Source: Streptomyces galbus (GTDB lineage Bacteria > Actinomycetota > Actinomycetes > Streptomycetales > Streptomycetaceae). Taken from it: 64,000 nucleotides of DNA. This document shows, one piece after another, positions 1 to 7,415 of the stretch (its first letter is position 1; each line of letters opens with the position of its first letter). The DNA is taken from NCBI RefSeq assembly GCF_005280195.1, contig NZ_SZPR01000001.1, positions 1 through 64,000 of the forward strand. Reading direction: 5' to 3'. The translations under genes were made by a program, and so were the position numbers. The notes under the pieces were generated by a model that was given only the letters and a program-made list of their open reading frames with translations, was not told the DNA's origin and searched no databases.

Positions 1-16
1 TCCCGGGACAACACAC

Positions 17-616
17 CTAGCCCTCGTCCCCGGCGGCGCGGTACACGCACACCTCGGCACCCGTCCCGGCCGTCGTGCAGGACACCAGCTCGAAAGCGCG
101 CCGGCCGCCGTCCTGCGGGAAGATCGACTTGCCGCCGCCGAGCACCACGGGCATCCGCATCAGGACGAGTTCGTCCACCAGCCCCGCACCGATCAGCGTG
201 CGCGCGAGAGTCGGACTGCCCATGACGAGCAGGTCACCGCCCGCGGCGCCGCGCAGCTCCCGCAGGCGCGCCACGGCGTCGGCGCCGGGCACCAGCACCG
301 AGTTGTCCCACGCCGACAGGTCCTCGCCGAGGGTCGCGGACACGACGTACTTGCGGATCGAGTTCATCCGGTCCGCGAACGGATCCCCCGCCCGCCCGGG
401 CCAGGCCCCGGCCATCGCCGTCCAGGTCCGCCGCCCGAACAACAGGGCGTCCGCCTTCCGCAACGCGGCGTCGAAGGCACCGCCGACCACCTCCGGGTCG
501 AAGTACGCGTGCGTCCACCCACCGTGCGCGAACCCCCCGTCGGTGTCCTCCTGCGGCGCACCCGGCGCCTGGACGACTCCGTCGAGACTGATGAACGAAC
601 TGATGACGATCCGCAT
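17..616 (-). CDS. Dihydrofolate reductase family protein (RibD C-terminal domain)
   Basis: 199 aa, a normal length for single-domain RibD-C/DHFR-like proteins of unknown substrate. The N-terminus MRIVISSFISLDGVVQ and the C-terminal VVLGGGKSIFP-type segment are typical of this NAD(P)H-binding fold; the central LLFGRRTWTAMA segment matches the family's LGRxTYE-like motif. The start at 616 is chosen over an upstream in-frame start because an AGGAG lies just ahead of it and the extra 60 residues are low-complexity. Cytoplasmic reductase; the reaction cannot be assigned from sequence. It is followed by nothing else in the window, and preceded by a repeat-rich spacer that separates it from the LacI gene. 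Confidence 0.85.
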   Translation of the reverse strand: MRIVISSFISLDGVVQAPGAPQEDTDGGFAHGGWTHAYFDPEVVGGAFDAALRKADALLFGRRTWTAMAGAWPGRAGDPFADRMNSIRKYVVSATLGEDLSAWDNSVLVPGADAVARLRELRGAAGGDLLVMGSPTLARTLIGAGLVDELVLMRMPVVLGGGKSIFPQDGGRRAFELVSCTTAGTGAEVCVYRAAGDEG

Positions 617-719
617 GGGTCTCACTCCTGGGATGGGGTGCCGCGCTGTACGGCAGTGGAGACGGTGCCGGGGACGAGAACTCATCGGAGCTGCCTGCCC
701 CCATGTCCCACGTCCACAG

Positions 720-797
720 TGCACCAGCCCGTCCGGCGTTTGAGGACGAGGCCCGCCAGGGCCGAAGCGGGGGTCTGGGGGCGCAGCCCCCAGCACC
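720..797. repeat. Dispersed Streptomyces intergenic repeat with hairpin (bidirectional terminator)
   Basis: The segment reads gtccggcgtttgaggacgag, then gcccgccagggccgaagcgg, and ends in a perfect 8-bp stem (775-782 with 786-793, 3-nt loop). I recognise this as a sequence that recurs between genes in many Streptomyces genomes, often ending in a ctgggggc...gcccccag hairpin. It sits just after the LacI stop (minus strand) and probably ends that transcript. Recognition of the repeat is from memory; the hairpin is seen directly. Confidence 0.6.
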
Positions 798-832
798 AGC
801 CCACGGCCACCTCACGGGAACGGACGCCCGCA

Positions 833-1879
833 CTAACCCCGCGGCACCCCGGAGGACCCCCGCACCATCAACTCCCCCCGGATCATGGCGATCCCCCCGG
901 GCGGCGGCTCCTCCCGCCCCATCGCGATCCGCCCCGCACGGGCCCCCGCCTCCGCCAGCGGCAACCGCACCGTCGTCAGCGACGGCACCGCGTCGATGCT
1001 GAACGGCAGGTCGTCGAACCCGGCGACCGACACGTCCTCCGGGATCCGCCGCCCCGACTCCCGCAGCGCCGCGCACGCCCCGAGCGCGACGGAGTCGTTC
1101 GCGGCCACCACGGCCGTGAGCGTCGGGTCGCGCCGCAGCAGCTCCAGCGTGGCCTCGTAGCCCGCGCGCCGGTCGTAGGGGCCGTGCACGGTGCGGCGCG
1201 GGTCGTCCTCGACGCCGGCCGCGGCGAGGGCGGCCCGGTGGCCCTCCAGCCGGTGCCGGGTGGTGGTGCGCTCCTCGGGGCCGGCGATGTAGCCGAGCCG
1301 GCGGTGTCCGAGCCGGATGAGGTGCTCGGTGAGTTCGCGGCCGCCGCCGCGATTGTCGAAGGTCAGCGCGACCGCGTCGGTGTCCGGCGCGGGCGGCCGC
1401 CCGCAGAGCACGATCCTCGTCCCGGCGGCGGTCAGCTTGCGCAGCTTGGCCGCGACGGCCGCCGCGTGGGGCTCGTTCTCCACGGCGCCGCCGGTGAGCA
1501 CGACCGCCGCGGCCCGCTGCCGCTGGAGCAGGGTCAGGTAGGTCAGTTCGCGTTCCGGTGACCCGCCGGTGTTGCAGACCACCGCGAGCCGTTCGCCGCC
1601 GGCCCGGCCGCCGGGCCCGCCGATCTCGGACTGGATCGCGCCGGCCATGATCCCGAAGAAGGGGTCGGCGATGTCGTTGACCAGGATGCCGACCAGGTCG
1701 GAGGTGGCCGCGGCGAGGGCACTGGCGGGGCCGTTGAGGACGTAGTCCAGCTCGTCGACGGCGCGCAGCACCCGCTCGCGGGTGGAGGCGGCCACGGGGT
1801 AGTTCCCGTTCAGCACGCGCGACACCGTCGCGGGGGAGACCTGGGCGCGGGCCGCCACGTCCGCCAGGGTCACCGTCAT
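833..1879 (-). CDS. LacI-family transcriptional regulator
   Basis: 348 aa, standard LacI/GalR length. The N-terminal helix-turn-helix is clear (TLADVAARAQVSPATVSRVLNG, residues about 4-25) and is followed by the usual periplasmic-binding-protein-like effector domain, including AANDSVALGA and a VAGFDD motif near the C-terminus. It is divergent from the oxidoreductase/DUF993/isomerase operon, so it most likely represses that operon in response to a sugar or sugar derivative. The shared intergenic region holds an AAGCGCTT palindrome of LacI-operator type at 2112-2119. The effector is unknown. Confidence 0.9.
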   Translation of the reverse strand: MTVTLADVAARAQVSPATVSRVLNGNYPVAASTRERVLRAVDELDYVLNGPASALAAATSDLVGILVNDIADPFFGIMAGAIQSEIGGPGGRAGGERLAVVCNTGGSPERELTYLTLLQRQRAAAVVLTGGAVENEPHAAAVAAKLRKLTAAGTRIVLCGRPPAPDTDAVALTFDNRGGGRELTEHLIRLGHRRLGYIAGPEERTTTRHRLEGHRAALAAAGVEDDPRRTVHGPYDRRAGYEATLELLRRDPTLTAVVAANDSVALGACAALRESGRRIPEDVSVAGFDDLPFSIDAVPSLTTVRLPLAEAGARAGRIAMGREEPPPGGIAMIRGELMVRGSSGVPRG

Positions 1880-2052
1880 CTCGTCGTCCTCCGGTCGCGC
1901 ATCTGGTCGTACGGCGTCGTGCGCCGCCCTACGGGTCGTACGGGTGTCCTGCGTGTACGCCCTCGTAGACAGGGCGCGCGGTCCCCCGGTTCCGCGCGTG
2001 TGGAGCAGACCCTACGACCGTCGGCCCCCGTTGTTCGCCCCCTCGAACAACT

Positions 2053-2080
2053 CGGTCCGGACACGGTCTTGTCCGGACCG
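2053..2080. promoter_or_regulatory. Perfect 11-bp inverted repeat in divergent promoter region
   Basis: CGGTCCGGACA (2053-2063) and TGTCCGGACCG (2070-2080) are perfect inverted arms around a 6-nt loop. It lies between the divergent LacI gene and sugar operon. It could be an operator for another regulator or a leader hairpin of the LacI transcript; the sequence does not decide. Confidence 0.45.
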
Positions 2081-2111
2081 CCGTGCAGAGGTTAGCTTCT
2101 CATCAGGTAGA

Positions 2112-2138
2112 AAGCGCTTGCTGCAATCGCTTGCTGCA
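2112..2138. promoter_or_regulatory. Probable LacI-type operator with direct repeats
   Basis: AAGCGCTT (2112-2119) is a perfect palindrome with the central CG typical of LacI-family operators. It is overlapped by the direct repeats CGCTTGCTGCA at 2115-2125 and 2128-2138 (period 13). The position between a lacI gene and the divergent operon it presumably controls supports an operator role. Not experimentally shown here. Confidence 0.5.
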
Positions 2139-2166
2139 CCGCTGATCAGGAGGAGGCGTACGCGGC

Positions 2167-2327
2167 GCGCACGACCGCGGACCGCCGCGCACCATAGCGG
2201 ACGACCGCGCACGACGGCGGACGGCCGCGCACCACTGCGGACCCGCTGCGCACGACCACGGACGGCCGCATACGACGGTGGCCCGCCGCGCACGGCCGCG
2301 GGCCACCGCGCACGACTTCGACGAAGG
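2167..2327. repeat. Eight-unit tandem repeat, 20-bp period, in the leader of the sugar operon
   Basis: Eight consecutive degenerate units of consensus GCGCACGACnnCGGACnncc start at 2167, 2187, 2207, 2227, 2248, 2268, 2288 and 2308. All are 20 nt apart except one of 21 nt. The last unit runs into the ribosome binding site of the oxidoreductase. A 20-bp period is not a multiple of three, which argues against coding. Two DNA helical turns per unit would place every copy on the same helix face. Confidence 0.8.
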
Positions 2328-2334
2328 GACCGAC

Positions 2335-3486
2335 GTGACACGCAAGACGGTGCGGATCGCCATGAACGGCGTGACCGGGCGCATGGGGTACCGCCAGCAC
2401 CTGGTCCGTTCCCTGCTGGCCCTGCGCGAGCAGGGCGGGCTCGACCTCGGCGACGGCACCGTGCTGTGGCCGGAGCCGGTCCTGGTCGGCCGCCGCGCGC
2501 CCGCGCTGAAGGCGCTCGCCGAACGGCACGGCCTGGAGCACTGGGCCACCGACCTGGACGCGGTCCTCGCCGACCCGGCCGTCGACATCTACTTCGACGC
2601 CCAGGTGACCTCGGCCCGCGAGGAGGCGATCAAGAAGGCGATCGCGGCGGGCAAGCACGTCTACACCGAGAAGCCGACCGCCACCGGCCTGGACGGCGCC
2701 CTGGAGCTGGCCCGGCTCGCCACCGCGGCCGGCGTCAAGCACGGCGTGGTGCAGGACAAGATCTTCCTGCCCGGGCTGCTGAAGCTGAAGCGGCTGATCG
2801 ACGGCGGCTTCTTCGGCCGCATCCTGTCCCTGCGCGGCGAGTTCGGCTACTGGGTCTTCGAGGGCGACTGGCAGGAGGCCCAGCGCCCGTCGTGGAACTA
2901 CCGCGCCGAGGACGGCGGCGGCATCGTCGTCGACATGTTCCCCCACTGGGAGTACGTGCTGCACGAGCTGTTCGGCCGGGTGAGGTCCGTGCAGGCCCTC
3001 GCCACCACCCACATCCCGCAGCGCTGGGACGAGAACGGCAAGCCCTACGACGCCACCGCCGACGACGCCGCCTACGGCATCTTCGAGCTCGAGGGCGGCG
3101 CGGTCGCGCAGATCAACTCCTCCTGGGCGGTCCGCGTCCACCGCGACGAGCTGGTCGAGTTCCAGGTCGACGGCACGGAGGGCTCCGCGGTGGCCGGTCT
3201 GCGCACCTGCCGCGCCCAGCACCGCTCGGCCACGCCGAAGCCGGTGTGGAACCCCGACATCCCCGCCACCGAGGTGTTCCGCGACCAGTGGCAGGAGGTC
3301 CCGGACAACGGGGAGTTCGACAACGGCTTCAAGGCGCAGTGGGAGCTGTTCCTCAGGCACGTCCACGCCGACGCCCCCTACCACTGGGACCTGCTCGCCG
3401 GCGCCCGCGGCGTCCAGCTCGCCGAGCTGGGCCTGAGGTCCTCGGCCGAGGGCCGCCGCATCGACGTACCGGAGATCGGGCTGTGA
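2335..3486 (+). CDS. Gfo/Idh/MocA-family oxidoreductase
   Basis: 383 aa. The N-terminus VRIAMNGVTGRMGYRQH resembles the Rossmann NAD(P)-binding loop, and YTEKPTATGLDGALEL supplies the EKP motif of the family; the C-terminal half fits the substrate-binding alpha/beta domain. Members oxidise or reduce sugars and cyclitols. The GTG start at 2335 is chosen because gaaggga lies 5-11 nt upstream; a longer in-frame start at 2278 would fall inside the 20-bp repeats. It overlaps the next gene by 4 nt, so it is the first gene of a three-gene operon. As the only Gfo/Idh/MocA gene in the window it could also act on inositol-type substrates, but that is speculative. Confidence 0.88.
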   Translation: MTRKTVRIAMNGVTGRMGYRQHLVRSLLALREQGGLDLGDGTVLWPEPVLVGRRAPALKALAERHGLEHWATDLDAVLADPAVDIYFDAQVTSAREEAIKKAIAAGKHVYTEKPTATGLDGALELARLATAAGVKHGVVQDKIFLPGLLKLKRLIDGGFFGRILSLRGEFGYWVFEGDWQEAQRPSWNYRAEDGGGIVVDMFPHWEYVLHELFGRVRSVQALATTHIPQRWDENGKPYDATADDAAYGIFELEGGAVAQINSSWAVRVHRDELVEFQVDGTEGSAVAGLRTCRAQHRSATPKPVWNPDIPATEVFRDQWQEVPDNGEFDNGFKAQWELFLRHVHADAPYHWDLLAGARGVQLAELGLRSSAEGRRIDVPEIGL

Positions 3487-4634
3487 CCCTCCGACTCCCC
3501 GACGCCCGGGGCGGGTTGCGCGCCTACGAGCCCCGCGCCGAGCCCCTCGCGGTGACCGCGGGCACGCCCTTCACCTCCCGTACGGTCTTCTCGGCGGCGC
3601 ACGTCGTGGCCGACCCGTTCGCCGACACGACGCCGGACGGGCCCGCGGCCGTGGACTGGGACGCGACGCTCGCCTTCCGCCGGCACCTGTGGTCCCACGG
3701 GCTGGGCGTGGCCGAGGCGATGGACACGGCGCAGCGCGGGATGGGCCTGGACTGGGCGGGCGCGGCGGAGCTGATCCGCCGCTCGGCGGCCGAGGCGCGC
3801 TCCGTGGGCGGCCGCATCGCCTGCGGGGCCGGCACCGACCAGCTCGCGGCCGGCACCCCGGCCGAGGTGCGCGCGGCCTACGAGGAGCAGCTCGCGGTCG
3901 TGGAGGAGTCGGGCGCGCAGGCGATCCTGATGGCCTCCCGCGCCCTGTGCGCGGCCGCGTCCGGCCCCGACGACTACCTGGAGGTCTACGGCCACCTCCT
4001 GCGCCAGGCCGCCGAGCCGGTGGTCCTGCACTGGCTGGGACCGATGTTCGACCCGGCGCTGGAGGGCTACTGGGGCACGCCCGACCTGGACGCGGCGACG
4101 GAGGTGTTCCTGGAGGTCGTCGCCGCGCACCCGGACAAGGTGGACGGCATCAAGGTGTCGCTGCTGGACGCCGGGCGCGAGGTGGCCCTGCGCCGCAGGC
4201 TCCCGGACGGGGTCCGCTGCTACACCGGCGACGACTTCCACTACCCGGAGCTGATCGCGGGCGACGACCGGGGCTTCAGCCACGCCCTGCTGGGCGTCTT
4301 CGACCCGCTGGGCCCGCTCGCGGCGCGGGCGGTACGGGCGCTGGACACGGGGGACGTGACGGGCTTCCGCGCCCTCCTCGACCCCACGGTGGACCTCTCC
4401 CGCCACCTCTTCCAGGCCCCCACCCGCTTCTACAAGACGGGTGTCGTCCTCCTCGCCTGGCTCGCGGGCCACCAGAGCCACTTCACCATGGTGGGCGGCC
4501 TGCAGTCGGCCCGCTCCCTGCCCCATCTGGCCCGCGCCTACGAACTCGCCGACGGGCTCGGCCTGTTCCCCGACCCGAAGCTCGCGGAGGACCGCATGCG
4601 GACCCTCCTCTCCCTCCACGGGGTGGACCAGTGA
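3483..4634 (+). CDS. DUF993 / dihydrodipicolinate-synthase-like TIM-barrel protein
   Basis: 383 aa, recognised as the DUF993 family, which is annotated as related to dihydrodipicolinate synthase (class I aldolase-like TIM barrel). Notable segments are VDGIKVSLLD, where a Lys could be a Schiff-base residue, and the C-terminal GHQSHFTMVGGLQSARS. The GTG start overlaps the oxidoreductase stop, and its own stop overlaps the next start by 4 nt, which indicates translational coupling. In this operon it plausibly cleaves or rearranges a keto-sugar acid formed by the oxidoreductase; the exact reaction is unknown. Confidence 0.8.
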   Translation: MTLRLPDARGGLRAYEPRAEPLAVTAGTPFTSRTVFSAAHVVADPFADTTPDGPAAVDWDATLAFRRHLWSHGLGVAEAMDTAQRGMGLDWAGAAELIRRSAAEARSVGGRIACGAGTDQLAAGTPAEVRAAYEEQLAVVEESGAQAILMASRALCAAASGPDDYLEVYGHLLRQAAEPVVLHWLGPMFDPALEGYWGTPDLDAATEVFLEVVAAHPDKVDGIKVSLLDAGREVALRRRLPDGVRCYTGDDFHYPELIAGDDRGFSHALLGVFDPLGPLAARAVRALDTGDVTGFRALLDPTVDLSRHLFQAPTRFYKTGVVLLAWLAGHQSHFTMVGGLQSARSLPHLARAYELADGLGLFPDPKLAEDRMRTLLSLHGVDQ

Positions 4635-5473
4635 ACGCCGTCGCGGACCTGTCCCGCTTCTCCGTCAACCAGATGACGGTCAGGCAGCTCTCCCTGCCCG
4701 ACCTGGTGGCCGCCTGCGTCGACCTGGGCGTCCCCGGGGTGGGCCTGTGGCGCGAACCCGTGCGGTCCTACGGCGTGGAGGCGGCGGCCGAGCTGGTGCG
4801 CGACGCCGGCCTGACCGTGACCACCCTGTGCCGGGGCGGCTTCCTGACGGCGACCGACCCGCGGGAGCGGGCCGCGGCGATCGCCGACAACCGCCGGGCC
4901 GTGGAGGAGGCGGCGACCCTAGGCACGCGGGTGCTGGTCCTGGTCTCGGGCGGACTCCCGGCCGGCTCCAAGGACCTGCACGGCGCCCGCGAACGCATCG
5001 CGGACGCCCTGGCCGACCTGGGCCCGTACGCCGAACAGCACGGCGTGCGCCTGGCCATCGAGCCCCTGCACCCCATGTTCGCCTCGGACCGCTGCGTGGT
5101 CTCGACCCTCGCCCAGGCCCTCGACCTGGCGGAACGCTTCCCCGCCCACCAGGTCGGCGTCACGGTCGACACCTACCACCTCTGGTGGGACGACACGGCC
5201 CCCGCCCAGATCGCCCGCGCGGGCGCCCAGCACCGCATCCACACCTTCCAGGTCGCCGACTGGACCACCCCCCTCCCCGAAGGGGTCCTCAACGGCCGCG
5301 GCCAACTCGGCGACGGTGTGATCGACTTCCGCACCTGGACCCACCACGTCGCATCAGCCGGCTACACGGGCCCGATCGAGGTCGAACTCTTCAACGAGAC
5401 CCTGTGGTCGAGGAACGGCCGGGAGGTGCTGAGGGAGACGGCGGAGCGCTTCGCAGCCCACGTGCCGGCGTGA
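4631..5473 (+). CDS. Sugar phosphate isomerase/epimerase (AP endonuclease 2-like TIM barrel)
   Basis: 280 aa, usual size for xylose-isomerase-like TIM barrels. Metal-ligand segments are visible: LAIEPLHPMF (Glu), VGVTVDTYHLWWD (Asp and His), HTFQVADW and PIEVELFNE (Glu near the C-terminus). The GTG start overlaps the DUF993 stop by 4 nt. It is the third gene of the LacI-controlled operon and probably interconverts a keto-sugar or cyclitol intermediate. The substrate cannot be named. Confidence 0.85.
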   Translation: MNAVADLSRFSVNQMTVRQLSLPDLVAACVDLGVPGVGLWREPVRSYGVEAAAELVRDAGLTVTTLCRGGFLTATDPRERAAAIADNRRAVEEAATLGTRVLVLVSGGLPAGSKDLHGARERIADALADLGPYAEQHGVRLAIEPLHPMFASDRCVVSTLAQALDLAERFPAHQVGVTVDTYHLWWDDTAPAQIARAGAQHRIHTFQVADWTTPLPEGVLNGRGQLGDGVIDFRTWTHHVASAGYTGPIEVELFNETLWSRNGREVLRETAERFAAHVPA

Positions 5474-5554
5474 CGGCCGTCCCGCCGGACGACGACAATG
5501 ACCGCGCGAGCGGTCGCGGCGCCGGAACCCGGGACCACGAGGAGGCGAGCCGCC

Positions 5555-5917
5555 GTGCAACGAGTGGACATCGACAGCCCGGACGTCTTCATCGACGAAG
5601 AGGAAGTCCTCCACCACCGGGGACGCCGGTTCACGGGGGAAGCCGTCGAGTACCAGCGAGGCGCCCTGGTCAGCCTGGTCACCTACGAGGACGGAGTCGA
5701 GAACGGCCCCCTCCTCGAGTGGTACACCGACGGCACTCCCAGGTCGCGAGCCACCATGCGTGGCGGCTTCCCCGTGGGCGAGGCACACGCGTGGCACCCC
5801 AACGGCAGGCTGGCGGTACGCATCCTCATGAGCGACGACGGACTGAGACAGCTGTCCCGCCTCGAATGGGACGAAGAGGGCAACGTCGAGAGGGAGTGGC
5901 ACGCGCCGGAAAGCTGA
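5555..5917 (+). CDS. YwqK-like (MORN-repeat) protein
   Basis: 120 aa. Residues of the form YEDGVENGPLLEWYTDGT and PVGEAHAWHPNGRL are the repeated G-x-x-x-W/Y-x-x-G units of MORN/YwqK proteins, often labelled toxin-antitoxin YwqK-family antitoxin, a name with little functional backing. The GTG start at 5555 is preferred over 5498 because GGAGG sits 9 nt upstream. It lies 81 nt after the sugar operon, so it may be independently transcribed. No toxin partner is recognisable next to it. Confidence 0.7.
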   Translation: MQRVDIDSPDVFIDEEEVLHHRGRRFTGEAVEYQRGALVSLVTYEDGVENGPLLEWYTDGTPRSRATMRGGFPVGEAHAWHPNGRLAVRILMSDDGLRQLSRLEWDEEGNVEREWHAPES

Positions 5918-6044
5918 GCCGCCCGACGTCTGTGAAGGAAGATCATGCCCGTCTGACGGCCGCCTTGAAGGACCTGACCGACCTCCTGGGCGAACCTCCC
6001 CGTATGAAAGGGTGCGTGCACACGCGTACATGAGGGGCCGTTCG

Positions 6045-6839
6045 ATGGCTGATGTCGGTGGAAACGCTGTGTCGAGCCGATTCCTTGCACTCCTCGGCAC
6101 AGATTTCGACGGGCAACCTGCGCCCGATGTCGAGGACGTCATCCACCAAGCGCTGGACAACCCACGGCACCGCGAGCGCGTACCGGGCCTGACGGCGCTT
6201 CTCGCCGATTCCTCGGCTTCGCCGCGGGAGCGATTCCTGGCGTGCGTCGCACTGACGACGTGGGCTGAACCAGCCGGTTACGCCGCCGTGAGGAAGGCCG
6301 CCGAGCATCCCGCACACGCCCCTTGGTACGACCTGCTGATCGACCGGAACTTCTCGGTCGACGCCACCTTCGCCCACCTGTGTCTGGCGGTCGGCGACAG
6401 TGATGTCCTCTGCCAGATGAAGGGCACCTGGGAGCAGCGGGTCGAGGCGTTCCGCTCCCTGGTGAGGATCGCGGACACCGAGTACTTCGACGAAAAACTC
6501 GGTGACCACCTGGACGACCGGACCGTGCTGGGGATCCTTCCGGAACTGCGCGACACCGTGGCGCGGGGAGTGGCCGCGCTCTCCGCGCATCAGCGTCCTC
6601 GGTTCGACCTGGCCACCCAACTGGTCGACCTGGCTGCAGCCGTGGCCGCGGTGGACGGGAGCACGTCCGTGTCGCTCGCCTTGGCGGTCCTGTCCCAGGA
6701 GGCGAGTTCCAGGGCCCTGGTGCACGCCGTCTCGATCGTCCGACGTTCCGCAACGGAGGAGGCACGCCGTTTCGCGGAGTACCTCAGGACGGTCGGTGAC
6801 GACCGGGTACGTTCGTTCGTCGATCAGGTTCTCATCTGA
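6045..6839 (+). CDS. Conserved-looking protein of unknown function (helical)
   Basis: 264 aa from the ATG at 6045, chosen for the gagggg 6 nt upstream. I do not recognise a family. The sequence is rich in short amphipathic helices (LLADSSASPRERFLACVALT, AAVRKAAEHPAHAPWYDLL), which would suit a HEAT/ARM-like solenoid; there is no signal peptide or membrane segment. Codon use is less extreme in GC than its neighbours in places. It sits alone after the YwqK-like gene and before a strong bidirectional terminator. An immunity or scaffold role would be a guess. Confidence 0.65.
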   Translation: MADVGGNAVSSRFLALLGTDFDGQPAPDVEDVIHQALDNPRHRERVPGLTALLADSSASPRERFLACVALTTWAEPAGYAAVRKAAEHPAHAPWYDLLIDRNFSVDATFAHLCLAVGDSDVLCQMKGTWEQRVEAFRSLVRIADTEYFDEKLGDHLDDRTVLGILPELRDTVARGVAALSAHQRPRFDLATQLVDLAAAVAAVDGSTSVSLALAVLSQEASSRALVHAVSIVRRSATEEARRFAEYLRTVGDDRVRSFVDQVLI

Positions 6840-6975
6840 TCACTTCCGAACACCCTCGAAAATCTTCGAACCCCGTGCAACCCACCCCCCACCCCCACGT
6901 GTCGTACAGGGCATCAGGACTTCTGGAGGGGGATCTGGGGGGATCGCAGGGGGTTCTGATCAATGGGGGGGAACA

Positions 6976-7007
6976 GGAGGGGCCCGGTCGACGGACCGGG
7001 CCCCTCC
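6976..7007. terminator. Bidirectional intrinsic terminator
   Basis: GGAGGGGCCCGGTC (6976-6989) pairs perfectly with GACCGGGCCCCTCC (6994-7007) over a 4-nt loop. It lies between the convergent unknown gene (plus) and rbsD (minus). Confidence 0.8.
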
Positions 7008-7025
7008 CATGTGTGCGGCGGGGGG

Positions 7026-7415
7026 TTAGAAAAACACGCCGCAGCGGAGCAGGACGTTGGCGTACGGGCGGGCCTCGCCCGTGCGGACCACCAGGCGGGA
7101 CCGGTGCGAGAGGTCCTTCAGGTCGTCGTGGGGGACGTAGGCCAGGTCCGGGAAGTGGCGGGAGAGCAGGGCCGCCGCGGCCGGGTTCGCCTCGCGGACC
7201 TCCGCCGCGGCCGTCGCGCCCTCCACCACCAGCTCCGCCAGCAGCCCCTCCACGACCTCCGCGAACGACGGCACCCCGGCCCGGAAGGCGAGGTCCACCA
7301 CGCGCGGTCCGTCCGGTATCGGCATGCCCGCGTCGCAGACCAGCACCCCGTCACCGTGACCGAGTTCGGCCAGCGCGCCCGCGAGGTGGCGGTTCAGGAT
7401 CCCCGCCTTCTTCAC
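7026..7415 (-). CDS. rbsD: D-ribose pyranase
   Basis: 129 aa, close to the usual 130-140 aa. The N-terminus KKAGILNRHLAGALAELGHGD carries the conserved catalytic His region, and DLKDLSHRSRLVVRTGEARPYANVLL is the family's C-terminal signature. It converts beta-pyranose to beta-furanose ribose ahead of ribokinase. The GTG start overlaps the rbsK stop by 4 nt, so it is the last gene of the ribose operon. Confidence 0.93.
   Translation of the reverse strand: MKKAGILNRHLAGALAELGHGDGVLVCDAGMPIPDGPRVVDLAFRAGVPSFAEVVEGLLAELVVEGATAAAEVREANPAAAALLSRHFPDLAYVPHDDLKDLSHRSRLVVRTGEARPYANVLLRCGVFF

Noticed and set aside
2167..2327. CRISPR-like array
   Set aside because: Units are contiguous, degenerate, 20 bp and without unique spacers; no cas genes.
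1944..4634. One 896-codon frame covering the 20-bp repeats, oxidoreductase region and DUF993
   Set aside because: Only the part from 3483 reads as a real protein; the upstream part is out of frame with the oxidoreductase and low-complexity Arg/Ala/Gly.
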